From Myxococcales bacterium (GTDB lineage Bacteria; Myxococcota; Bradymonadia; UBA7976; UBA1532), in contig JAGQJJ010000263.1 in assembly GCA_020430675.1 (NCBI GenBank), positions 1 to 6,174 on the forward strand: a DNA stretch of 6,174 nt, written 5' to 3'. Below are positions 1 to 5,664 of the stretch, piece after piece. The notes under the pieces are model-generated. The model made no database searches, was not told the origin of the DNA, and worked only from the letters and a program-made list of their open reading frames with translations. Each line of letters starts with the position of its first letter. Position 1 is the stretch's first letter. The translations under genes and the position numbers were made by a program.

Positions 1-226
1 CAAGCGCCAACTCCAACGCCGCGCCCGCGGGCGGCACGAGGCGCAGCCCTTTCTCGGTGCGCGTCCACTTGAAGGTCGCGCCGCCGAACCGGGCCGAGCC
101 GTCGGGCAGCAGCTCAAGATGTACCTGGCCCGCAGCGCCCAGACCGAGGTAACGGCCCGGCGGCAGCGTCGCGGGCGCCGAGAGCGCAAACAGGGCAAAG
201 AGGCAGACTGGCAGCACGGTGCACAA
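1..226 (-). CDS. Small predicted secreted protein, partial at the left edge, unknown function
   Basis: An open frame runs leftward off the window. From a TTG codon at 226 it reads a hydrophobic signal-like stretch (CTVLPVCLFALFALSAPA) and then a soluble part with PPGRYLGLG, VHLELLPDGSARFGG and TFKWTRTEKG. The alternating hydrophobic pattern with a DG turn looks like a small beta-barrel or beta-sandwich protein, but I do not recognise the family. The start is uncertain: the frame holds no ATG, an in-frame TAG lies about 30 nt upstream, and the choices are TTG at 226, GTG at 217 or a rarer codon such as ATC at 244. The ATC codon has AGAGAAC a few bases before it. The n-region has no basic residue with the TTG start. 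An ATG at 258 lies in another frame and stops after about 48 codons. It diverges from the lipoprotein gene at 286. Seen: frame and hydrophobic stretch. Inferred: secretion. Confidence 0.5.
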   Translation of the reverse strand, partial: MCTVLPVCLFALFALSAPATLPPGRYLGLGAAGQVHLELLPDGSARFGGATFKWTRTEKGLRLVPPAGAALELAL

Positions 227-243
227 GGCGGTCGTCGTGGCGA

Positions 244-269
244 TCGGGGTTCTCTATCATACACCCCGA
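244..269. promoter_or_regulatory. Inverted repeat framing overlapping divergent -10-like boxes
   Basis: TCGGGGT (244-250) and ACCCCGA (263-269) form a perfect 7-bp inverted repeat around a 12-nt AT-richer centre. The centre holds a plus-strand TATCAT (255-260) and a minus-strand TATGAT (262-257), each 5 of 6 bases of the sigma-70 -10 consensus. No convincing -35 box is seen for either direction. The position, between two divergent genes with short leaders, fits an operator or a shared promoter. The function is inferred. Confidence 0.35.
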
Positions 270-273
270 CCCG

Positions 274-280
274 AGAGGAG
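274..280 (+). promoter_or_regulatory. Ribosome binding site that fixes the TTG start of the lipoprotein gene
   Basis: AGAGGAG sits 5 nt before the TTG at 286. No ATG in this frame gives the complete signal peptide, so this Shine-Dalgarno sequence is the main support for TTG as the initiator. Confidence 0.6.
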
Positions 281-285
281 AGCGC

Positions 286-663
286 TTGCGGCCTCGCGTT
301 GTGCATCGGTGGGCGTTGGCGGCTTGGCTGTGGGTCGCGGTGCCCGGTTGCGAAGACGCGCAGCCCGAGCCGACGGCCCCGCAGATCGACGCCGTTCGCC
401 CGGCCGCCGCCCCCGCAGGCGCGCAGGTGACCGTGCTCGGCCGCCGTTTTGGCCTGCGCGGCCCGCGCGACCGCGCCTACCTGGCGGGCAGTGAAGCGGT
501 GGTGGAATCGTGGAGCGATGAGGCGCTGTTGCTGCGGATTCCAGAGCGCGCCCCCGGGGTCGCCGATCTCGTGGTGCGCGCCGGCGCGCAGGTCAGTGCG
601 CCGTATCTGTTCGAAGTGCTGGCGCCCGCACTGGAAAATGGGGTAGGAGTTGTCTCACCTTGA
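286..663 (+). CDS. Small IPT/TIG-domain lipoprotein upstream of tolQ
   Basis: The 125-residue product has a basic n-region (MRPRVVHR), a Trp/Ala-rich hydrophobic core and a lipobox-like VPGC with Cys22, so it is probably a lipoprotein. Proline at -2 of the lipobox is not typical. Glu at +2 does not suggest inner-membrane retention by the enterobacterial Asp+2 rule. Residues about 32-112 resemble one complete IPT/TIG immunoglobulin-like fold: PQIDAVRP, then AGAQVTVLGRRFG, a middle VVESWSDEALLLRIPE, and a closing SAPYLFEVL. This fold is used in cell-surface and binding proteins but does not define a ligand. The gene starts at TTG after a good ribosome binding site. It ends 61 nt before tolQ on the same strand, so co-transcription is possible. 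The short tail after the domain gives no sign of truncation. Function unknown; a role with Tol-Pal is only a guess from position. Confidence 0.75.
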   Translation: MRPRVVHRWALAAWLWVAVPGCEDAQPEPTAPQIDAVRPAAAPAGAQVTVLGRRFGLRGPRDRAYLAGSEAVVESWSDEALLLRIPERAPGVADLVVRAGAQVSAPYLFEVLAPALENGVGVVSP

Positions 664-724
664 CGCACAAGACGCTCGCGCGCCCCGCTCTGCGGTCGGC
701 GGCCAGGGCGACAGGACCTGAAGC

Positions 725-1447
725 ATGGAAAGCCTCTTCGTCAACCTGATCACGCTGGCCAACGAACCGGCCTACGAGTTCAGTCTGGTCGGCCTGCTGG
801 GCAAGGCCTCACCGGTCGTCAAAGGCGTGCTGGTCCTGCTCGTGCTGATGTCGCTCATCAGCTGGTACGTCATCGTCTACAAGTTCCTGTACCTGCGCCG
901 CGCGCATGGCGAGTCGCGCAATTTTCTCGGCATGTTCTGGGCGAGCAAGCAGCTCGACGTCATCTTCAAGAACAGCGAGAACTTCCGCCACAGCCCGATC
1001 TGCCAGATCTACCGCGCCGGCTACGTCGAGCTGACCAAGCTCAAGAGCGGCGCTTCGGGCGACACGATGCACGGGCAGATGGGCGACCTCGAAAACGTCG
1101 AGCGCGCGCTGCGGCGGGCGCAGACCGAAGAGATCATCGTGCTCGAGTCGCTGACGCCGTTTCTGGCCACCACCGCCAGCGCGGCGCCCTTCATCGGGCT
1201 GTTCGGCACGGTGTGGGGCATCATGGTGGCGTTCATCGACATCGCCGCCAAGCAGAGCGCGACGCTGCTGACGGTCGCCCCGGGCATCGCCGAGGCGCTG
1301 ATCGCCACCGCGATCGGCCTCGTGGCGGCCATCCCGGCGGTCATCTTCTACAACTTCTTCGTCAACCGAATGCGCGTGATCGAAGCCGACATGGAGAACT
1401 TCGGCAACGACTTCCTCAACATCGTCAAGCGCCACTTCTTCAACTGA
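725..1447 (+). CDS. tolQ: TolQ, inner-membrane motor subunit of Tol-Pal (MotA/TolQ/ExbB family)
   Basis: TolQ forms the multimeric inner-membrane channel that, with TolR, turns proton motive force into movement of TolA. The 240-residue protein has the family layout of three membrane helices at about 31-53, 144-170 and 184-212, with a large cytoplasmic loop between the first two. The signatures are clear: ATTASAAPFIGLFGTVWGI in helix 2 and VAPGIAEALIATAIGLVAA in helix 3. Thr162 and Thr195 lie 33 residues apart, matching the functional threonines of E. coli TolQ (Thr145 and Thr178). ExbB is the close relative, but the tolR-tolB-pal context decides for TolQ. The loop segment around residues 104-121 (Lys/Gly/Met-rich) looks loosely conserved. 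AGGA at 713-716 is placed 8 nt before the ATG. It is the first gene of the five-gene Tol-Pal cluster. Confidence 0.96.
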   Translation: MESLFVNLITLANEPAYEFSLVGLLGKASPVVKGVLVLLVLMSLISWYVIVYKFLYLRRAHGESRNFLGMFWASKQLDVIFKNSENFRHSPICQIYRAGYVELTKLKSGASGDTMHGQMGDLENVERALRRAQTEEIIVLESLTPFLATTASAAPFIGLFGTVWGIMVAFIDIAAKQSATLLTVAPGIAEALIATAIGLVAAIPAVIFYNFFVNRMRVIEADMENFGNDFLNIVKRHFFN

Positions 1448-1472
1448 ACCGGGGCTTTAGGGAGACGCGACG

Positions 1473-1967
1473 ATGGGCATGAGCATGGGTGGCGGAGGCC
1501 GACGAGGCGCGCTGAGCGAGATCAACGTCACGCCGCTCGTCGACGTCATGCTCGTGCTGTTGGTGGTCTTCATGATCACCACGCCGGTCATCGTCGAAGA
1601 GATGACCCAGCGCAAGGTCGAGATCGATCTGCCGACGACCAATAGCAATACCCCGGTCAAGCCGAACGAGCTGCAGACCATCATCGCGCTGCACGCCGAC
1701 TTCAAGGTGGCGCTCGATCTGGGCCAGGGTGAATCGCCGCTGGCCGATTGCAGCGCGGCGAAGGATGGCGTCTATGGCACCTGCCTCGCCGATCTGGAGC
1801 CGAAGCTGAAGAACAACGAGGCCTTGAAAGACGGGCGCGCGGTGTTCCTGATGGCCGACCGCCGCCTGCCCTACGGCTTTGTGGTCGATGTGATGGCGCG
1901 CATGAAAAACGCGGGCATCGTCAATGTAGGCATGGTCACCAACCCGCCCGAGGGGTCTTCGGGATGA
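1473..1967 (+). CDS. tolR: TolR, motor subunit of Tol-Pal (ExbD/TolR family)
   Basis: TolR pairs with TolQ and carries the single membrane helix whose aspartate takes part in proton transfer. The short Gly/Arg-rich cytoplasmic N-terminus leads into EINVTPLVDVMLVLLVVFM, with Asp24 at the position of E. coli Asp23. A periplasmic domain of about 120 residues follows, ending in the typical ADRRLPYGFVVDVMARMKNAG and VGMVTNPP segment of the ExbD/TolR fold. At 164 residues it is longer than E. coli TolR (142). Part of the extra length is a segment at about 84-122 with Cys93 and Cys104, which could form a periplasmic disulfide. AGGGAG at 1459-1464 lies 8 nt before the ATG. The start is 25 nt after the tolQ stop, and the stop overlaps the next start as ATGA, which implies translational coupling. 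Confidence 0.94.
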   Translation: MGMSMGGGGRRGALSEINVTPLVDVMLVLLVVFMITTPVIVEEMTQRKVEIDLPTTNSNTPVKPNELQTIIALHADFKVALDLGQGESPLADCSAAKDGVYGTCLADLEPKLKNNEALKDGRAVFLMADRRLPYGFVVDVMARMKNAGIVNVGMVTNPPEGSSG

Positions 1968-2806
1968 ACGAAGCCGCGCCCGATGTCGGCCTCAAGGCCT
2001 TCGCCACTGTTGGCGCCTGCGTGGTCAATACGCTGATCTTCGTCGGCATGGCCGCCGCCGGGCTGCTCGACGACCCGCCCCCGCCCGAGCTGCCGGCGAT
2101 GATGGCCGAGTTGGTCGAGCTGCCGAAGCTGGGCACCAAAGAGCCCGATCCGAAAGCGCTGCCCCGCATCGTCGAGCCGGCCCCACCGCCGCCGCCCAAG
2201 GTCGATGAGATCAAGCTCAGCCGCGAGAAGGAAGAGGCCGAAGAGCGCGAGCGCGAAGAGAAGCGCAAGCTTGAGCTGGCCGAGAAGCAGCGGCAGGAAG
2301 AGCTGGAGCGCAAGAAGCAGGAAGACCTGGAGCGCAAGCGCCAGGAGGACGAGGAGCGCAAGCGCAAGAAGGCGATGGAGCGTGCCCTCGCCCGCGCAAC
2401 CGATGTGCGCGCCGACAACGAGGATGACCCCGGCTTTGCCGCCGGCCACGCGCAGGGCACCTCGACCGATCCCGAATCGCTGAAGAACAAGCTGGTCTAT
2501 CTGAGCCTGGTCGAAGCGGCGCTGCGCAGCCAGTTTGAGGTGCCGATGACCATCCCGCCCGACGTGCTCAAGCGCCTGGAGTGCGTGGTGGCGTTTCGCC
2601 TCGACAAAGAGGGCAAGGTCGTCGGCGAACCACGCCTGACAAAATCGAGCGGCAACAAGGACTTCGACGAAGCGGCGCTGAGCGCCGTGCGCAAGTTCAA
2701 GCCGGGCTCGCGGCTGCGCATTCCCCTGCCGACCGACAATGAGGGCCTCAAGGCGACGGTGTTGCGCGAGGGCCTCAAGCCGACGATGCAGGGCCGCAAG
2801 CTCTGA
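1964..2806 (+). CDS. tolA: TolA/TonB-like periplasm-spanning energy transducer
   Basis: The protein links the TolQR motor to TolB/Pal at the outer membrane. The ATG at 1964 overlaps the tolR stop (ATGA) and has GAGGGG at 1950-1955. The 280 residues show a short cytoplasmic N-terminus, one membrane anchor at about 11-34, a Pro-rich stretch (37-79, including PPPPELP and PAPPPPPK), a highly charged Glu/Arg/Lys helix (84-146) that should be a long coiled coil or single alpha helix, an acidic/Gly linker, and a C-terminal domain (about 172-270). That domain reads as a TolA/TonB C-terminal fold: LVYLSLVEAALRSQFEVP, then ECVVAFRLDKEGKVVGEPRL, then FDEAALSAVRKFKPG. The TM helix lacks the SxxxH motif of E. 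coli TolA and TonB. The C-terminal domain is also TonB-like, so the symbol rests on position between tolR and tolB. The central part is shorter than in E. coli TolA (421 residues). Confidence 0.85.
   Translation: MNEAAPDVGLKAFATVGACVVNTLIFVGMAAAGLLDDPPPPELPAMMAELVELPKLGTKEPDPKALPRIVEPAPPPPPKVDEIKLSREKEEAEEREREEKRKLELAEKQRQEELERKKQEDLERKRQEDEERKRKKAMERALARATDVRADNEDDPGFAAGHAQGTSTDPESLKNKLVYLSLVEAALRSQFEVPMTIPPDVLKRLECVVAFRLDKEGKVVGEPRLTKSSGNKDFDEAALSAVRKFKPGSRLRIPLPTDNEGLKATVLREGLKPTMQGRKL
2273..2368 (+). repeat. Four 24-bp tandem units encoding an 8-residue charged repeat in tolA
   Basis: Residues 104-135 of the TolA-like protein fall into 8-residue units: ELAEKQRQ, EELERKKQ, EDLERKRQ, EDEERKRK. 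At DNA level CTGGAGCGCAAG occurs at 2303 and 2327, and GAGGAGCGCAAG at 2351, so the period is exactly 24 bp. The first unit is diverged. Such an in-frame repeat can gain or lose units by slippage and so change the length of the helical spacer without breaking the frame. Confidence 0.7.
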
Positions 2807-2843
2807 CTTCTCTTTTCTGAATCACGCCTGGAGAGACTGACCC

Positions 2844-4154
2844 ATGCGCACTCCCCTGCTGATCGCCGCGCTCCTGCTCGTCGCCGGCCCCGCCGCCGCG
2901 CAAGGGGACGAGAGCGGCATCGAGTTCACCGTCGGCGTCGGCGACGTCGTGCGGTTCAACCTGGCCGTGCCCGACGCCGTGAACCAAGGCGGTGAGGCCG
3001 ATACACGCGGCATCACCGAGGCCCTCTCGGGCACGGTGGTGCGCGACCTGACCATCGCTGCCTACTTCAACCTGATCGACAAGAAGGCCTTCCTGGTCGA
3101 CCCGGCCAAGGAGGGCATGAACCCCGACTACGTGAACTGGATCAACATCGGCACCCAGGGGCTGGTGAAGATCGGCTACACGCTGCAGGGCGAGAAGGTC
3201 ACCGTCGACATGCGGCTCTACCGCGTCGACCGCGGCGAGCGGGTCAAGCTGCCGGCGCCCTACGACGGGCCGGCCATCCTGCCGACCGACACGGCGAAGC
3301 TGCGCTACCACGCGCACGGCTTCGTCAACGAGATCATGCGCTATTTCACCAACAGCCCCGGCTTCTTCAATACGCGCATCGTGCTGGTCAAGCAGCTCGG
3401 GCGGGCGAAGGAGCTGTTCATGGTCTCGCCCGACGGGCTCGATGAGGTGCAGCTCACCAATACCGGCGGCATCAACATGCTGCCGGCGCTGGGCGGCGGG
3501 CGCATCTTCTTCACCAGCTTCCGCAATGGCGGGACGCATCTGTTCACGCTGAGCGGGGGCGAGGCCAAGCCGCTGTCGTCGTACCAGGGCTTGAACATGG
3601 GCGCAGCGCTCAGCCCCGACGGGCGCAATCTGGCGGTGACGCTGAGCAAGGAGGGCAACCCCGAGATCTTCCTGATCGACCCGAATACCGGCGCGGTGAA
3701 CAAGCGGCTGACCAATGACTGGGGCATTGACGCCAGCCCGGCGTGGTCGCCGGATGGCGGGCAGATCGCGTTTGTCAGCGACCGTCACGGCTCGCCGCAG
3801 ATCTGGGTGATGAACGCCGATGGCAGCAACCCGCGGCGCCTGACGTTTCAGGGCGAATACAACCAGACGCCCGACTGGAGCCCGCGCGGCGACAAGATCG
3901 CGTTCACGGCCCGCGACGAGCGCAACGTGTTCGACCTGTTCACCGTCGACGTGGCCGATGGCAGCATCACCCGCCTGACGCAGAACCAGGGCAATAACGA
4001 AGAGCCGACGTGGTCGCCCGACGGGCGCTACATCGCCTTCGTGAGCACGCGCTCGGGGCAGTCGAAGCTGTACATCATGACCGCCGACGGCCGGATTCAG
4101 ACGCCGGTGTCGACGGGCAAGGGAACCTATATCACCCCGAACTGGGGGCGTTGA
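2844..4154 (+). CDS. tolB: TolB, periplasmic beta-propeller protein of Tol-Pal
   Basis: TolB is the periplasmic partner that binds Pal and, through its N-terminus, TolA. The 436-residue length fits the family. Residues 1-20 are a Sec signal peptide (hydrophobic LLIAALLLVAG, then PAAAQ with cleavage near 19-20). The TolB N-terminal domain covers about 25-170: GIEFTVGVGDVVRFNLAVP at the mature N-terminus, VVRDLTIAAYFNLIDK, and LRYHAHGFVNEIMRYFT. The rest is the propeller, with PD40-type blades marked by VSPDG (195), LSPDG (256), WSPDG (301), WSPRG (345) and WSPDG (390), and typical lines such as GQIAFVSDRHGSPQIWVMN. The C-terminus TYITPNWGR is standard. GGAGAG at 2830-2835 lies 8 nt before the ATG. 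The gap from the TolA-like gene is 37 nt, the largest in the cluster apart from the leader, and contains no visible terminator. Confidence 0.97.
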   Translation: MRTPLLIAALLLVAGPAAAQGDESGIEFTVGVGDVVRFNLAVPDAVNQGGEADTRGITEALSGTVVRDLTIAAYFNLIDKKAFLVDPAKEGMNPDYVNWINIGTQGLVKIGYTLQGEKVTVDMRLYRVDRGERVKLPAPYDGPAILPTDTAKLRYHAHGFVNEIMRYFTNSPGFFNTRIVLVKQLGRAKELFMVSPDGLDEVQLTNTGGINMLPALGGGRIFFTSFRNGGTHLFTLSGGEAKPLSSYQGLNMGAALSPDGRNLAVTLSKEGNPEIFLIDPNTGAVNKRLTNDWGIDASPAWSPDGGQIAFVSDRHGSPQIWVMNADGSNPRRLTFQGEYNQTPDWSPRGDKIAFTARDERNVFDLFTVDVADGSITRLTQNQGNNEEPTWSPDGRYIAFVSTRSGQSKLYIMTADGRIQTPVSTGKGTYITPNWGR

Positions 4155-4157
4155 GCC

Positions 4158-4853
4158 ATGACCCGAAACATCCTGTTGTGCGTCGGCGCCTGTCTGCTCG
4201 CCGCCTGCGGCGGCCGCCCGACCAAGACGCTCGCCGAGGCCGAAGGCGCGCTGGCCGACGCCGCGCTGGCCAAGAAGTGCGCGCCCGAAGAGTTCGCCGC
4301 CGCCGAGCGCATGTACGCCAAGGCGCAGAAGCTGGCCGACGACGAGAAGTTCGACGAGGCCGAGACCGCGGCCGAGGCGGCGAAGAAGCTGGCGGTCAAG
4401 GCCCGCGACAAGGCGCTGGCGCGCAAGACCGAGTGTGAGGCGCAAGAGGTCGACCCGAAGACCGACCTCAGCGGCTTCATCGACAAGTCGGGCCCCGGCC
4501 TCGACGCGACCGATGGCGACGGCGGCGGCATGAAGACGGTGTACTTCGACTACAACGCCTTCGACCTGACCGAGCAGGCCAAGGTCACCATGGGCAAGAA
4601 CGCCGATTGGCTGCGCAAGAACCCGGGCAAGCCGGTCATCATCGAGGGCCACTGCGACAGCCGCGGCAGCACCGAGTACAACCTGGCCCTGGGCGAGAAG
4701 CGGGCGCAGGTTGCACGCAAATACCTGATCGGATTGGGGATCGAGGGCGGCCGGCTCAGCATCATGAGCTACGGCGAAGAGCAGCCGCTCGACTTCGGCG
4801 AGACCGAAGCCGCCTTCGCCCGCAATCGCCGGGCCGAGTTCCGCCTCCGCTGA
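4158..4853 (+). CDS. pal: Pal, peptidoglycan-associated lipoprotein with an added N-terminal helical region
   Basis: Pal anchors the outer membrane to peptidoglycan and binds TolB. The 231-residue protein has a lipoprotein signal peptide with LAAC and lipidation at Cys17 (Gly at +2). An Ala/Lys/Glu-rich helical region follows (about 24-95: AEEFAAAE-type heptads such as FAAAERMYAKAQKLADDEKF), resembling the DUF4398-like helices found ahead of OmpA domains. A Gly/Asp-rich linker leads to a complete OmpA C-terminal domain at about 126-231. This contains VYFDYNAFDLT, IIEGHCDSRGSTEYNLALG, EKRAQVARKYL and the final FARNRRAEFRLR. Asp167 and Arg182 match the residues that hold the diaminopimelate of peptidoglycan in this fold. 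E. coli Pal is 173 residues, and the difference is the helical region, which carries Cys41 and Cys93. Only 3 nt separate it from tolB and the ribosome binding site is weak, so translation is probably coupled. No cpoB follows. Confidence 0.95.
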   Translation: MTRNILLCVGACLLAACGGRPTKTLAEAEGALADAALAKKCAPEEFAAAERMYAKAQKLADDEKFDEAETAAEAAKKLAVKARDKALARKTECEAQEVDPKTDLSGFIDKSGPGLDATDGDGGGMKTVYFDYNAFDLTEQAKVTMGKNADWLRKNPGKPVIIEGHCDSRGSTEYNLALGEKRAQVARKYLIGLGIEGGRLSIMSYGEEQPLDFGETEAAFARNRRAEFRLR

Positions 4854-4863
4854 TTCCGCTCGC

Positions 4864-5607
4864 TCAGGCCGTCTGCCGCCGAGCTTCGAGCAGCTCGGGC
4901 GGCGGGTAGAGCGCCCCCCAGACCAGCCCCACGCTGATGTAGAGCACGCTCAGCCCGAGCAGATACTCGGGCATCATGCGCAGCGCGCCGAGCACGTAGG
5001 CGGCGAGGATGTTGCCGATCTGAAAGAGCTGCAGGGCCATGTTCTTGCGGCTCTTGACCTTGGGCAGCCGCAGGTTGCTGACCATGGCGAGGCCGGCGAC
5101 GACCATCAACGGCACAAAGCCCGGCAGCAGCGAGGGCGAGAGCTCGTATTTGCTCCAGGTCAGGTAGCACAGCGCGAGCAGGCCGCCGCAGAAGGTGGTG
5201 GGCACACCGTAGAAGAAGCGATCAGCGGCCGGCGGCTCCGAGATATTGAAGCGCGCGAGCCGCGCCGAGCTGGCCACCACAAAGAAGCCGATGGCACCGA
5301 GCAACGCCACCTGGCCGGTCGAGTCGGTGAAGGGCTCGACGTTGCCCAGGCGGAAGTAGAAGAAGAAGCCTGGGGCGATGCCGAAGATCACGAAGTCGGC
5401 GAACGAGTCGAACTGCACGCCGAAGCCCGAGGTGGCGTTGAGCAGGCGGGCGGCGGTGCCATCGAGCTTGTCGAGCAGCACGCCCCACAAGATCATCCAC
5501 GCCGCCAGCTCGAAGTTGCCCTGGGCCGCCATGGCCACCGAGGCCAGCCCGAACAGCATCGACAGGGCGGTGAAACCGTTGGGCACCGCGTATTTGAGCA
5601 CGCTCAT
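4864..5607 (-). CDS. pssA: Phosphatidylserine synthase (CDP-diacylglycerol-serine O-phosphatidyltransferase), membrane type
   Basis: The enzyme transfers phosphatidyl from CDP-diacylglycerol to L-serine, the first committed step toward phosphatidylethanolamine, in the inner membrane. The 247-residue protein has about eight hydrophobic segments. It contains the full CDP-alcohol phosphotransferase motif: Asp49-Gly50-x2-Ala53-Arg54-x8-Gly63-x3-Asp67-x3-Asp71. It also has SSARLARFN (113-121) followed by FFYGVPTTFCGGLLALCYL, where ARLARFN is typical of the Bacillus-like PssA group rather than of PgsA. Phosphatidylcholine synthase and other CDP-alcohol enzymes share the core motif, so the substrate is assigned by family resemblance. 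The start at 5607 is chosen because GGGAG lies 6 nt upstream and the product begins as family members do. The frame stays open for 52 codons further upstream, but those codons are Pro/Arg-rich and without resemblance. No psd gene lies in the window. It is convergent with pal, with 10 nt between the stops. Confidence 0.88.
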   Translation of the reverse strand: MSVLKYAVPNGFTALSMLFGLASVAMAAQGNFELAAWMILWGVLLDKLDGTAARLLNATSGFGVQFDSFADFVIFGIAPGFFFYFRLGNVEPFTDSTGQVALLGAIGFFVVASSARLARFNISEPPAADRFFYGVPTTFCGGLLALCYLTWSKYELSPSLLPGFVPLMVVAGLAMVSNLRLPKVKSRKNMALQLFQIGNILAAYVLGALRMMPEYLLGLSVLYISVGLVWGALYPPPELLEARRQTA

Positions 5608-5613
5608 GAAACG

Positions 5614-5618
5614 CTCCC
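5614..5618 (-). promoter_or_regulatory. Ribosome binding site that fixes the pssA start
   Basis: On the minus strand GGGAG lies 6 nt before the ATG at 5607. It supports this start over the upstream ATG codons at 5763 and 5730, which would add a low-complexity Pro/Arg-rich extension and reach into the flp leader. Confidence 0.6.
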
Positions 5619-5635
5619 GCAAAATTCGACCGCCA

Positions 5636-5664
5636 TTGATAGCGAGGCTGCCGTCCGGGCGCAA
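5636..5664 (-). promoter_or_regulatory. Candidate sigma-70-like promoter for pssA
   Basis: On the minus strand TTGCGC (5664-5659) and TATCAA (5641-5636) are separated by 17 bp. Each matches about 4 of 6 consensus bases. The leader to the ATG would be roughly 20-25 nt. The upstream box overlaps the left arm of the inverted repeat at 5653-5683. This is prediction from pattern only. Confidence 0.3.

Noticed and set aside
664..724. Separate promoter for tolQ (TTGACG at 660-665)
   Set aside because: At the right distance (683-688) the sequence is C-rich, with no -10-like hexamer, so it is not supported.
809..1435. A 208-codon minus-strand open frame inside tolQ
   Set aside because: Antisense shadow of tolQ: rich in Asp, Arg, His and Glu without a recognisable fold or plausible start signal.
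1748..1963. N-terminal extension of the TolA-like frame back to 1748
   Set aside because: These codons overlap the conserved end of tolR and give an Arg/Gly/Glu-rich sequence without resemblance. The ATG at 1964 has GAGGGG upstream and leads straight into the membrane anchor.
1871..2449. Minus-strand open frame with a Leu/Ala-rich, membrane-like product opposite tolA
   Set aside because: The Leu-rich character is the antisense reading of the Glu/Lys/Arg codons of the TolA helix. It has no start context and lies opposite a well-supported gene.
2775..4652. A 625-codon open frame on the minus strand across tolB and pal
   Set aside because: It is exactly antisense to tolB and pal, two clear family members. 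Its product is a low-complexity Arg/Ala/Val/Leu/Asp/His mix with no domain, as expected from an antisense frame in GC-rich DNA with strong third-position bias.
4880..4897. CGAGCT/AGCTCG hairpin as a terminator for pal
   Set aside because: Only 6 bp, inside the pssA coding end, with no T run on either strand. It could be chance in coding DNA.
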